Positions 33,081 to 40,390 of a stretch of 40,824 nucleotides of DNA are shown in pieces; within the stretch, counting starts at the first letter, position 1, and the number at the start of each line of letters is the position of its first letter. The DNA lies in the NCBI RefSeq assembly GCF_019091455.1, contig NZ_JAGXJN010000053.1:1-40824 (forward strand), in the 5' to 3' direction. Below the pieces are notes generated by a model, which worked only from the letters and a program-made list of their open reading frames with translations, did not search any database and was not told the DNA's origin. The translations under genes and the position numbers were made by a program. This DNA is from Chitinophaga sp. GbtcB8. GTDB lineage: Bacteria; Bacteroidota; Bacteroidia; Chitinophagales; Chitinophagaceae.

Positions 33081-33800
33081 ATGAGAGTAAATAAAATGTT
33101 AACCCTCCTGTTCCTGGCCGTTATAGCAGTATGTAGCGGGCTGCGGGCGCAAACGGTAGATGAGATCGTGAGCAAGCACATTGACGCCATGGGCGGCAAG
33201 GATAAACTGAAAGGCCTGCAAAGCATGTATACAGAGGGTATTATGGAAGTACGCGGTATGGAAATACCCCTGAAACTGTGGCTGGTAAATGATAAGGCCA
33301 TGCGTATGGAATTTGAGGTAATGGGCTCCAACAACATACAGGTGGTAACCCGCAACGGCGGCTGGCTGCAAATGCCTATGCAGGGACCGGATCCTAAAGT
33401 AATGGATTCCAGCATGGTGCATGCTATGCAATCCCGCCTGGACCTGGCCGGCGAGCTGTATGATTATAAAGCCAAAGGCCGTACCGTAACGCTGGAAGGC
33501 AAGGAAACCAAAGACGGAATGGAAACTTACAAATTAAAAGTAACCAACCGTGACGGCAGCGTGATCATCTTATATGTAGATACCAATACGTATTACATTG
33601 ACCAGATGCAAACGCATATTAAAGCACAGGGACAGGAAATGGATATTACCACTGTATTATCCGATTATAAGAAAACAGATAATGGTTTCGTGTACCCGGC
33701 ATCTACCTCACAGGAGCCTATTGGCACCAAGATCAGTGTAAGCAAGGTAGAGGTGAACAAGCCGGTAGATGATACCATTTTTGCTATGCCGAAAAAATGA
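33081..33800 (+). CDS. LolA-like periplasmic protein
   Basis: The start at 33081 (MRVNKMLTLLFLAVIAVCSGLRAQ) gives 239 residues with a signal peptide; the earlier in-frame ATG at 33057 adds eight polar residues and weakens the signal. The mature protein opens VDEIVSKHIDAMGGKDKLKGLQSM, a common start of Bacteroidota proteins related to the outer-membrane lipoprotein-sorting family. It continues with beta-rich sequence (TYTEGIMEVRG-like strands and YKLKVTNRDGSVIILYVDTNTYYI). A true LolA chaperone role is not shown; many members have unknown function. Single gene, divergent from ade and convergent with the WYL gene. Confidence 0.8.
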   Translation: MRVNKMLTLLFLAVIAVCSGLRAQTVDEIVSKHIDAMGGKDKLKGLQSMYTEGIMEVRGMEIPLKLWLVNDKAMRMEFEVMGSNNIQVVTRNGGWLQMPMQGPDPKVMDSSMVHAMQSRLDLAGELYDYKAKGRTVTLEGKETKDGMETYKLKVTNRDGSVIILYVDTNTYYIDQMQTHIKAQGQEMDITTVLSDYKKTDNGFVYPASTSQEPIGTKISVSKVEVNKPVDDTIFAMPKK

Positions 33801-33867
33801 TGTGCTGATCTTTGTTTTCTGCAGTATTCCGCGGCATATACCAGCACATTAGCATATTAGCACATCA
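33798..33867. repeat. Short inverted repeat with octamer words downstream of the WYL gene
   Basis: TGATGTGCT (33798-33806, including the LolA-like stop codon) is the exact reverse complement of AGCACATCA (33859-33867). Between 33843 and 33874 words such as AGCACATT and AGCATATT repeat with period 8. The same GCACAT and GCATAT words occur in the array beyond the other end of the WYL gene. Confidence 0.6.
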
Positions 33868-33872
33868 ATACA

Positions 33873-34877
33873 TTAACTATATAACTCCTTCATGGCGGCT
33901 GTTTCGGCCGCCATTTTTTGTACCAGCTGCTCTGGTTCCAGCACTTTTACATTAGCGCCATAACCTAACAGCAGCATGTGCAGCTCCGGGTTAATTACTA
34001 CGTTCAGGGATATACGGCATTCCTTTTCATTATCTTCCAGCACCTGCTGGGAAGTATGAATGGGTTGTGATTTAATGTATTTTCCCTGGTGCGGGGTAAA
34101 GGACAACACTACATTTTGCGGTTCCCCTTCCAGCACTGTAATGCCAATGGCGTGGCGGTAGTAGCTGGCATCATCAAAATTCTTTTCATCAAAATTAGTA
34201 TTGGTAGGCCACAACTTTACAATGCGGTCCAGCGCAAATGTAAGCAGGGTGCCGCCTTTGGCTTTCTGGCTTTTGCCGATCAGGTAAAAGCGGTGTTGGT
34301 ATTCCCGCAAATGATACGGCTCTACCCAATGCTCTTTGGGCTCATTACGGTCAAAGCTCTGGTAGGCAATACGGATCACTTCCAGGTTCTTGATGGCATC
34401 CACAATATCGGGGATATGCTCTGCGCCTTTGTATTGCGCGGTGCGCGAAAATTTGATCATGCCTTTATGTTCCAGCGTTTGCCGGTTCATTTTCAGGCTG
34501 GCTGCTATTTTCAGGATAGCGTCCTCAAACTGCTGTATTACGGGCAGGCTGCGGAACTGTTCCAGGATGCCGATGGCTATTTCCAGCCCCTGCAGGTCGG
34601 CCTCTTCAATGGGTATATTGCTGATGGAGTAAGATTCATCTTCATAACGGTAAGTGCCGCTGCTGCGCTCATATAAGATGGGGGCCATATAGTTCAGCTC
34701 CGGGTCCTGGCGCATGTCCTGTATATCCTTTTGTATGGTGCGTGTAGAGATAGATGCATCCATTTTTTCAGACACATAGGCAATCAGCACATCCAGGGTA
34801 GGCTTGGGCAGGCGCTTGTTGCGCAGCCGTTCATCTATCCAGCGGTAACGGGAAAGGGCATCCTTATTCTTTGGCAT
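33873..34877 (-). CDS. WYL-domain transcriptional regulator
   Basis: I start at 34877 (MPKNKDALSRYRWIDERLRN), giving 334 residues; the 41 residues upstream in frame merely translate the octamer repeats. An N-terminal winged-helix region (about 1-75, with SISTRTIQKDIQDMRQD as recognition segment) is followed by a WYL domain (about 160-240, HWVEPYHLREYQHRFYLIG, with the WYL core replaced by FYL) and a C-terminal WCX-like domain. WYL proteins sense ligands such as nucleic acids or nucleotides and often control stress or defence genes. It is divergent from an unknown gene at 35089, with an octamer array between them as a candidate operator. Confidence 0.9.
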   Translation of the reverse strand: MPKNKDALSRYRWIDERLRNKRLPKPTLDVLIAYVSEKMDASISTRTIQKDIQDMRQDPELNYMAPILYERSSGTYRYEDESYSISNIPIEEADLQGLEIAIGILEQFRSLPVIQQFEDAILKIAASLKMNRQTLEHKGMIKFSRTAQYKGAEHIPDIVDAIKNLEVIRIAYQSFDRNEPKEHWVEPYHLREYQHRFYLIGKSQKAKGGTLLTFALDRIVKLWPTNTNFDEKNFDDASYYRHAIGITVLEGEPQNVVLSFTPHQGKYIKSQPIHTSQQVLEDNEKECRISLNVVINPELHMLLLGYGANVKVLEPEQLVQKMAAETAAMKELYS

Positions 34878-34902
34878 GAAGAGGGTTTTGGTGCGCAAAA
34901 TA

Positions 34903-35000
34903 GTGCAAATATGCAAATGTGCAGATATGCAGATATGCAGATATGCAGATGTGCAAATTAAGACCCGCTTCAATCCGCCTGCACATCTGCATATTTGCAC
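34903..35000. repeat. Octamer tandem array with near-perfect 22-bp inverted arms
   Basis: Seven consecutive 8-base units of the form RTGCARAT run from 34903 to 34958; three successive copies are identical (ATGCAGAT). Inverted copies follow from 34979. The segment 34903-34924 matches the reverse complement of 34979-35000 at 21 of 22 positions. The array lies between the divergent WYL regulator and the gene at 35089. Confidence 0.85.
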
Positions 35001-35057
35001 ATCCGCACATTTTTATTGTTTTTTTTCGCTACGCAAATTCCCTGCGTTTTGCGCGGA

Positions 35058-35065
35058 TAGCTTTG
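35058..35065 (+). promoter_or_regulatory. -7 element TAGCTTTG
   Basis: Exact TAnnTTTG match 23 bases before the start at 35089. It lies outside the octamer array, whose right arm ends 57 bases upstream. No clean -33 element, though the upstream region has a run of T residues. Confidence 0.55.
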
Positions 35066-35088
35066 TATTGTCATTAAACATCAGGGTT

Positions 35089-35688
35089 ATGAACAAAGTA
35101 AAAAATACAAGCACCGCCGCCAAATGCCAGGCAATCTCCATCAGCCAGATCATACTGGATGAGTCTAATTTTTTAACCTTCTGGGGTTATATACAGCAGG
35201 AAGGTACCTGGCACCGTTGCGATTTTGTAACTAATTACGATGTGCTGAATGATATACTGCGCTATTCCGGCCACCAGAACGATGGCATACAAATGAGCAT
35301 TGTGCAGCACCTGGAAGATATGCGCCACATCCCGGAGATCATTGACCTGGAGGCTACCCATGGGGAAGCCGTGGTGCTGGAAAATATGAGCTTTCAGCTT
35401 AGCCGCCCCCGCCTGCAGCAGCGTGGTAACTGGATAGAATATACGGATGGCGAATGTTACTACATCAGCAAAGTAACCCCGCAACCCGCACCGGTAAAGG
35501 AGAAAGAAACCGTACGTACTGAACAGCAGATAGACCAGTGCATGCTGCTGCTGAGCAAAAGTTATGAGCTGTACCTGGGTTACCTGGAGCTGGAATTTGA
35601 CGAAACAGCGGCCCGCCAGGAAGCCAATTTACTGGATGACCTCAAATACACCATGGCGTATTGCGCCTGGAAACAACACGGCAATTGA
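35089..35688 (+). CDS. Hypothetical protein divergent from the WYL regulator
   Basis: 199 residues from the ATG at 35089; the longer in-frame reading only translates the octamer repeats. No signal peptide or membrane segment. The N-terminal half looks mixed alpha/beta (LDESNFLTFWGYIQQEGTWHRC, NDGIQMSIVQHLEDMRH), then a region with GEAVVLENMSFQLSRPRL, and a helical C-terminus (IDQCMLLLSKSYELYLGYLELEF). I recognise no family. Because it faces a WYL regulator across a repeat array and has a good promoter, it is a plausible regulated target. A terminator lies 84 bp after the stop. Confidence 0.72.
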   Translation: MNKVKNTSTAAKCQAISISQIILDESNFLTFWGYIQQEGTWHRCDFVTNYDVLNDILRYSGHQNDGIQMSIVQHLEDMRHIPEIIDLEATHGEAVVLENMSFQLSRPRLQQRGNWIEYTDGECYYISKVTPQPAPVKEKETVRTEQQIDQCMLLLSKSYELYLGYLELEFDETAARQEANLLDDLKYTMAYCAWKQHGN

Positions 35689-35772
35689 ACACTACATATT
35701 CATCCCTGTTAACCCTATACCATTGAAACTGTTAGCCCCAAATGCCCTGACCCTCAGTTGTTTGTTAACACC

Positions 35773-35808
35773 TTTCCCTACCCCGCAACGGGTAGGGAAA
35801 ATTTTTTT
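35773..35808 (+). terminator. Rho-independent terminator
   Basis: TTTCCCTACCC (35773-35783) pairs perfectly with GGGTAGGGAAA (35790-35800) around loop CGCAAC, followed by a run of seven T residues. It closes the gene at 35089. Confidence 0.9.
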
Positions 35809-35850
35809 CCAAAAACCATCCTAAAGTCTATAAAAATTGTAGGAAATTGT

Positions 35851-35858
35851 TACATTTG
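35851..35858 (+). promoter_or_regulatory. -7 element TACATTTG before the peroxiredoxin gene
   Basis: Exact TAnnTTTG match 21 bases before the start at 35880, identical to the element before the M23 gene. No clear -33 element at the expected distance. Confidence 0.55.
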
Positions 35859-35879
35859 GAGTCATAAAAGAGATGTAAT

Positions 35880-36515
35880 ATGAGTTTAAGACTAGGAGAC
35901 ATAGCGCCTAATTTCAAGGCGAAGACCACACAAGGCAACATCGATTTTTACGAATACCTGGGCGATAGCTGGGGCGTATTATTTTCTCACCCTGCAGATT
36001 ATACCCCGGTATGTACCACAGAACTGGGCAGAACGGCCCTTTTGAAGGATGAATTTGCCAAACGCAATGTGAAAGTGCTGGCCCTTAGCGTAGACCCGCT
36101 GGACAAACACCAGGGCTGGATCAACGATATTAACGAAACGCAGAATTGCGAAGTGACCTTCCCGATCATTGCGGATGAAGACAAAACGGTGGCTAACCTG
36201 TATGGTATGATACACCCGAATGCTTCTGAAACATTTACCGTGCGTTCCCTGTTTGTAATAGGTCCGGATAAGAAAGTGAAATTAACCATCACTTACCCGG
36301 CCTCTACCGGCAGAAACTTCTTTGAAGTGTTGCGGGTAATAGATTCCCTGCAGCTAACAGCACAGTACAGCGTGGCCACACCGGCCAACTGGCAGGAAGG
36401 GGAAGATGTGATTGTGGTGCCGGCTATAAAAACAGAAGACATTCCGGCTAAGTTCCCGAAAGGGCACAAAGTGATTAAGCCTTACCTGAGAACGACCCCG
36501 CAGCCGAACAAATAG
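35880..36515 (+). CDS. 1-Cys peroxiredoxin, Prx6 type
   Basis: 211 residues of the AhpC/TSA superfamily, Prx6 subfamily, which reduces peroxides with a single peroxidatic cysteine. The active site is PADYTPVCTTELG with C45. The HPxxYTPVC context, the length and the extended C-terminal domain (TPANWQEGEDVIVVPAI, then FPKGHKVIKPYLRTTP) are Prx6-specific, and there is no conserved resolving cysteine there. C90 (QNCEVTFP) is an extra cysteine of unknown use. It is a second peroxide-removing enzyme in the window beside BCP. Single gene with its own promoter element and terminator. Confidence 0.94.
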   Translation: MSLRLGDIAPNFKAKTTQGNIDFYEYLGDSWGVLFSHPADYTPVCTTELGRTALLKDEFAKRNVKVLALSVDPLDKHQGWINDINETQNCEVTFPIIADEDKTVANLYGMIHPNASETFTVRSLFVIGPDKKVKLTITYPASTGRNFFEVLRVIDSLQLTAQYSVATPANWQEGEDVIVVPAIKTEDIPAKFPKGHKVIKPYLRTTPQPNK

Positions 36516-36616
36516 GCAATCGGGCGTGTTTTAACTGGTAACAGTAAAAAGCAACGAATAGGGCCGCAAGGCTTTTATTGATAAGAATTTTTAATGGTTG
36601 GTTTTTGATTTTTACG

Positions 36617-36642
36617 AAACGGGGATTTTTCCCCGTTTTTTC
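36617..36642 (+). terminator. Rho-independent terminator of the Prx6-type gene
   Basis: AAACGGGGA (36617-36625) pairs with TCCCCGTTT (36630-36638) around a four-T loop, followed by further T residues. It lies about 100 bp after the stop codon. Confidence 0.85.
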
Positions 36643-36683
36643 GTTTTACCAACCAGGTAGATGATTTAACCGGGGCGGTTGTA

Positions 36684-36907
36684 CAGCGTTCAGGCTTTGG
36701 CCTTAGCGTTTAGGTTTTAGCCTTTGGCACCCAATCTTCAACTTTTAGCCTTCAGCTCCGCCTTTAGCGGTTAGCCTTTAGTGTCCGGCCTTCAGCATTC
36801 CGTTAGGCCTCCAACCGTTCAGCTTCGCCTTAAGCGTTTAGCGTTCAGCATTAGCCTTCAGCATCCGGCCTTCACCTTTATGCTTTCAGCTTTCTGCTTT
36901 AAGCTTC
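36684..36907. repeat. Long one-directional heptamer array
   Basis: About 220 bp with no gene, made of 7-base words of the approximate form YTTNAGC (GTTTAGC, GTTCAGC, CTTCAGC, TTTCAGC). The words run in register over long stretches, most clearly at the right end from about 36829 to 36903. Unlike the other arrays I see no reverse-oriented arm here. It ends just before the stop codon of the RluA-type gene. The rest of the 36516-36908 gap holds the terminator of the upstream gene. Confidence 0.7.
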
Positions 36908-36908
36908 C

Positions 36909-37640
36909 TTAGGCCTGTTGCTTCTTATGCTTTCTCAATTGGCTTAACACTGCCTGCAGATCTTTTGGCAAGGGGGCTTCCAGCTGGTGGGCCACGCCCT
37001 GCTGATCTTTAAAATGCAGCTGCCAGGCATGCAGCGCCAGGCGGGTCATGAGGGGGCGCTCTTCTTCCGTGAACTTACCTAAACGGTATTTCTTCTTAAT
37101 AGTGGATAATAAAATGGGGGCGGGATCACCGTAAAGCTCATCCACAGCTATGGGATGGCCCAGGTGTTTCATATGCACGCGGATCTGGTGGGGACGGCCG
37201 GTATGGATCTCCAGCTTCACCAGGCTGTAAAGCCCAAAGGCTTCCTGCATCTCATAATCTGTAAGGGAGGCCTTGCCCCGGCGGTTGGTAACCATTTTGC
37301 CTTTTTGCACCGGGTGCTCCATAATGGGCTCATCTACGCTGCCCTGCGGCGGTTCCAGCTGGCCGGTAACCAGGCCCAGGTAAAACTTGCGTACCTCGCG
37401 GGATTCAAATAACTGGGAAAAATAGCGGTGCGCGGCCTCATTACGGGCAAACAGGATCAGGCCACTGGTATCCCTATCCAGCCGGTGTACGGTAAAAATA
37501 TTGCCGTAGGTCTTTTTCAGCAGGGTTTGCAGGGAAGGTATTTCCTGGTCATGCCGGTCCGGGATGGTAAGCATTCCCGCCGGTTTGTTGAGTACCATAA
37601 AATCGTCCGTAATATGTATGAGGAGTTCGTTAACGCGCAT
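36909..37640 (-). CDS. RluA-family RNA pseudouridine synthase
   Basis: 243 residues. It isomerises uridine to pseudouridine in rRNA or tRNA; the exact site cannot be assigned. The catalytic motif is HRLDRDTSG with the nucleophilic aspartate D55. LNKPAGMLTIPD precedes it, and the IHTGRPHQIRVHMKHLGHPI segment is the typical family end. No N-terminal S4 domain is present, so it is a short RluA-type member. It is the last of three minus-strand RNA-modification genes (rlmN, RsuA/RluB-type, this one) with small gaps. Confidence 0.92.
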   Translation of the reverse strand: MRVNELLIHITDDFMVLNKPAGMLTIPDRHDQEIPSLQTLLKKTYGNIFTVHRLDRDTSGLILFARNEAAHRYFSQLFESREVRKFYLGLVTGQLEPPQGSVDEPIMEHPVQKGKMVTNRRGKASLTDYEMQEAFGLYSLVKLEIHTGRPHQIRVHMKHLGHPIAVDELYGDPAPILLSTIKKKYRLGKFTEEERPLMTRLALHAWQLHFKDQQGVAHQLEAPLPKDLQAVLSQLRKHKKQQA

Positions 37641-37699
37641 AATATTCTAAAAGTGGTTAGCGGTTAGCACAAAATTACTAACCGCCAACACTAACAACT

Positions 37700-39109
37700 T
37701 TATTTAAAATGTTTCAGCAGTATCACTTCTTTTTCCGTTAAAAGGCGCCACCTGCCGCGGTTTACGTTCTTTTTGGTTAAACCGGCGTACATCACACGAT
37801 CCAGCTTCTCCACCTGGTATTCCAGGTGCTCGAAAATACGGCGCACAATACGGTTCTTACCGCTGTGAATTTCTATACCTACCTGTGTTCTGTCCTTGCT
37901 GTCCACATATCCCAGGGCATCTACCAGGGCCACACCATCTTCCAGCGTAACGCCGGCAATGATCTGGTCAAAGTGAGCTTTGGTTAAGGGTTTATCTAAA
38001 CCTACCTGGTATATTTTTTTAATGTTGTGCTTGGGATGCGCCAGCTTCTGGGCCAGCTCACCATCGTTGGTAAGCAGCAGCAGGCCGGAGGTATTGCGGT
38101 CCAGGCGGCCCACGGGGAATACCCGTTCTGAAGTGGCGTCCTGTATCAGCTCCATCACGGTCTGGCGTCCTTCCGGATCATCGGTAGTGGTAATAAATCC
38201 TTTGGGTTTATTCAGCAGGATGTACACCAGGTTCTTTTGCAGGCTTACAGGTTTGTTGGCAATCTTTACCCGGTCTTTGTCCGTTACCTTAAAGGCTGGT
38301 TCCAATACCGGTTTATCATTCACTGTTACCTTACCTTCTTTAATCACATCCACGGCTTTACGGCGGGAGCACAGGCCGGTGTGGGCAATGTACTTGTTTA
38401 GCGGCATGCCTTCGCTGCTACCGGGAGCTTCCTCAGTTTTGCGGCCTTTGCTGCCAATATTTTTGTTATCGGGTTTACGTTTTGTGGGATCGGATTTGCG
38501 GGCCTGTTTCTCAGCAAAACGTTCGTTGGTACGGTCAAAGAATTTTTTACGGTTAAAACCGCTGGGTGTTTCCCGGCTTGGGCGGTTGCCTTTACGGTCG
38601 CTGCCCGGCTGAAAATCGCCATGGAAGCTGCTGTTGTCATCATCCCGTTTGGGTGCGGTGTGTGCGCGGCCGGCCGGGCGTTTATCCCCGCGGTCATCAT
38701 CACTGCGCCGGGCCCTGGGCTGAAAGCCTTTTTTATCGTCATCTTTAGGCGTGGTGCGTACGCGGCCGGGCGGGCGTTTATTCCCGCGGTCATCATCACT
38801 GCGCTGAAAGCCCTTGTTATCGTCCTCTTTAGGCTTGATGCGTACACGTATAGGTGACCGTTTATTTTCACCACTGTCTTTCCTGTCCTCGCCACTGCGC
38901 TGGAATTTAGGCCGGAAGGCTTTGTTCTCCTCCTCACGTGCAGGTGCAGGGCGGGTAGGGCGGTCGGTGCCGCCGCGTTTGAAGTCTTTACCGGCGGGCC
39001 TTTCACGATCCCCGGACTGCGTACGGTTCTTATCACCGGTACGGTTACTGCTTTTGTTCTCTTTAAAGGGAGAGAAACCTTTTGTTGCAGCAGGTTTGTT
39101 TTTTCTCAT
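37700..39109 (-). CDS. RsuA/RluB-type pseudouridine synthase with long repetitive basic N-terminus
   Basis: 469 residues. The enzyme part begins at about residue 235 with an S4 RNA-binding domain (MPLNKYIAHTGLCSRRKAVD). The catalytic GRLDRNTSGLLLLTNDG follows (334-350, nucleophile D337), and the RsuA/RluB-type end has GIEIHSGKNRIVRRIFEHL. The first ~230 residues are disordered, rich in K, R, D, G and P, with about three copies of a ~30-residue unit (RSDDDRG.KRP.GR...PK.DDD.KGFQ, about 83-165). The repeat is also visible in the DNA (about 38640-38860). Such arginine/glycine-rich tails bind RNA in other proteins; that is inferred here. Target uridine unknown. Confidence 0.93.
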   Translation of the reverse strand: MRKNKPAATKGFSPFKENKSSNRTGDKNRTQSGDRERPAGKDFKRGGTDRPTRPAPAREEENKAFRPKFQRSGEDRKDSGENKRSPIRVRIKPKEDDNKGFQRSDDDRGNKRPPGRVRTTPKDDDKKGFQPRARRSDDDRGDKRPAGRAHTAPKRDDDNSSFHGDFQPGSDRKGNRPSRETPSGFNRKKFFDRTNERFAEKQARKSDPTKRKPDNKNIGSKGRKTEEAPGSSEGMPLNKYIAHTGLCSRRKAVDVIKEGKVTVNDKPVLEPAFKVTDKDRVKIANKPVSLQKNLVYILLNKPKGFITTTDDPEGRQTVMELIQDATSERVFPVGRLDRNTSGLLLLTNDGELAQKLAHPKHNIKKIYQVGLDKPLTKAHFDQIIAGVTLEDGVALVDALGYVDSKDRTQVGIEIHSGKNRIVRRIFEHLEYQVEKLDRVMYAGLTKKNVNRGRWRLLTEKEVILLKHFK

Positions 39110-39170
39110 ACTATCTGTTGGCGGAAGCTCATGATTTCCACGATCCTCCTGTTGTTAAACGCTTTTATTA

Positions 39171-40214
39171 TTAACCCTTGTTGGCCAGCTGTCCGCAGGC
39201 GGCATCAATATCTTTACCCCGGCTGCGGCGCAGGCGTGCATTTACGCGGTTTTTGCCCAGGTACTGCATGAACTTTTCCACTGCTTCCTCGTCCGGTTTC
39301 TGGAACCGGGCCTTATCAATCGGGTTGTATTCGATAATATTGATCAGGTCTGCCGGTACCTGCCGGTAGATCTTGATCAGCTCATCGGCATCCTTCTGGG
39401 AATCGTTAAAGTCGCGGAACAGAATGTATTCAAAAGAGATCTGGCTCTGGGTAGCTTTATAGAAATAGTTCAGCGCCTCTATTAATCCCTGCAGGTTGTT
39501 GGTTTCGTTAATGGGCATGATCTCGCTGCGTTTTTTATCATTGGCAGCGTGCAGGGAAAGGGCCAGGTTAAAACGTACCTGGTCATCGCCCAGCTGTTTG
39601 ATCATTTTTGCCACACCGGCAGTAGATACGGTAATACGTTTGGGCGACATGGCCAGGCCATCTGCCGCGGTAATACGCTCTATTGACTGCAGTACATTCT
39701 TATAATTGAGCAGGGGTTCGCCCATGCCCATGTATACAATATTCGTGAGTTTTTTGCCGGATGATTCCAGGGCCTGCTGGTTCAGCAGGGCCACCTCATC
39801 ATAGATCTCATCAAAATCCAGGTTGCGTTTGCGGTCCATAAAACCAGTGGCGCAGAACTTGCAGCTCAGGCTGCAGCCCACCTGCGAGGATACGCAGGCT
39901 GTTTGCCGGTTTTCGGTAGGGATCAGTACGCCCTCTATCAAATGACCGTCGTGCAGGCGGAAGCGGTTTTTAATGGTGCCATCCTCACTGTGCTGGGTGG
40001 TATCTATCTTTAAAGCCGGAAGGGTAAAATGCTCTTCCAGGGAGCTGCGCAGCGTTTTGGAGAGGTTGGTCATGGCTTCAAAGCTGCCTGCATGCTTTAA
40101 CCACAGCCACTCATACACCTGTTTGGCGCGGAAGGGCTTTTCTCCAATTGTGTTAAAGTATTCCTGTATAGCAGGTAAGCTGAGGTGCCGGATGTTTTTC
40201 TTATCAGATTTCAT
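39171..40214 (-). CDS. rlmN: Dual-specificity 23S rRNA/tRNA adenine-C2 methyltransferase RlmN
   Basis: Radical-SAM enzyme that methylates C2 of A2503 in 23S rRNA and of A37 in some tRNAs. 347 residues is normal. The iron-sulfur motif CxxxCxxC is CSLSCKFC (C114, C118, C121). The two catalytic cysteines of the family correspond to C107 (TACVSSQVGC) and C340 (DAACGQLANKG), both present. YMGMGEPLLNY and TVSTAGV are the expected core motifs. It is first in a minus-strand run with two pseudouridine synthases, 61 bp from the next gene. A TACCTTTG promoter element lies 44 bp upstream. Confidence 0.97.
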   Translation of the reverse strand: MKSDKKNIRHLSLPAIQEYFNTIGEKPFRAKQVYEWLWLKHAGSFEAMTNLSKTLRSSLEEHFTLPALKIDTTQHSEDGTIKNRFRLHDGHLIEGVLIPTENRQTACVSSQVGCSLSCKFCATGFMDRKRNLDFDEIYDEVALLNQQALESSGKKLTNIVYMGMGEPLLNYKNVLQSIERITAADGLAMSPKRITVSTAGVAKMIKQLGDDQVRFNLALSLHAANDKKRSEIMPINETNNLQGLIEALNYFYKATQSQISFEYILFRDFNDSQKDADELIKIYRQVPADLINIIEYNPIDKARFQKPDEEAVEKFMQYLGKNRVNARLRRSRGKDIDAACGQLANKG

Positions 40215-40258
40215 ATTCTTGAGTTAATGTCTGCCTTACGGCAGTCGGAAAGAAGCTG

Positions 40259-40266
40259 CAAAGGTA
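40259..40266 (-). promoter_or_regulatory. -7 element TACCTTTG upstream of rlmN
   Basis: Exact TAnnTTTG match on the minus strand, giving a predicted leader of about 38 bases before the rlmN start. It borders the heptamer array that begins at 40279. Confidence 0.55.
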
Positions 40267-40278
40267 GGGAAAATAGTT

Positions 40279-40355
40279 GGTCTACGGACGAGGGGCCACG
40301 GACCAGGGTTTTAGTGCGTGGCGGCTTAGCCCATGGATGGCGGACGCAGTCCGCC
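40279..40355. repeat. Heptamer words and a small hairpin between rlmN and the thiolase gene
   Basis: Four 7-base units in register at 40279-40306 (GGTCTAC, GGACGAG and two similar). Then GGCGGAC (40339-40345), loop GCA and GTCCGCC (40349-40355) form a perfect 7-bp hairpin. The genes on both sides diverge, so this is not a terminator position. Confidence 0.5.
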
Positions 40356-40390
40356 AGATTTCATATATTCACACCTCAATTTTGAAAAAC

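Noticed and set aside
34878..35000. In-frame N-terminal extensions of the WYL gene and of the gene at 35089 reading through the octamer array
   Set aside because: The extensions are only translations of the repeat (Cys/Ile/His/Met-rich), overlap each other on opposite strands and lack family similarity. Starts at 34877 and 35089 fit better.
34903..35000. Possible CRISPR-like array
   Set aside because: Units are 8 bases with no unique spacers, and no cas genes are present.
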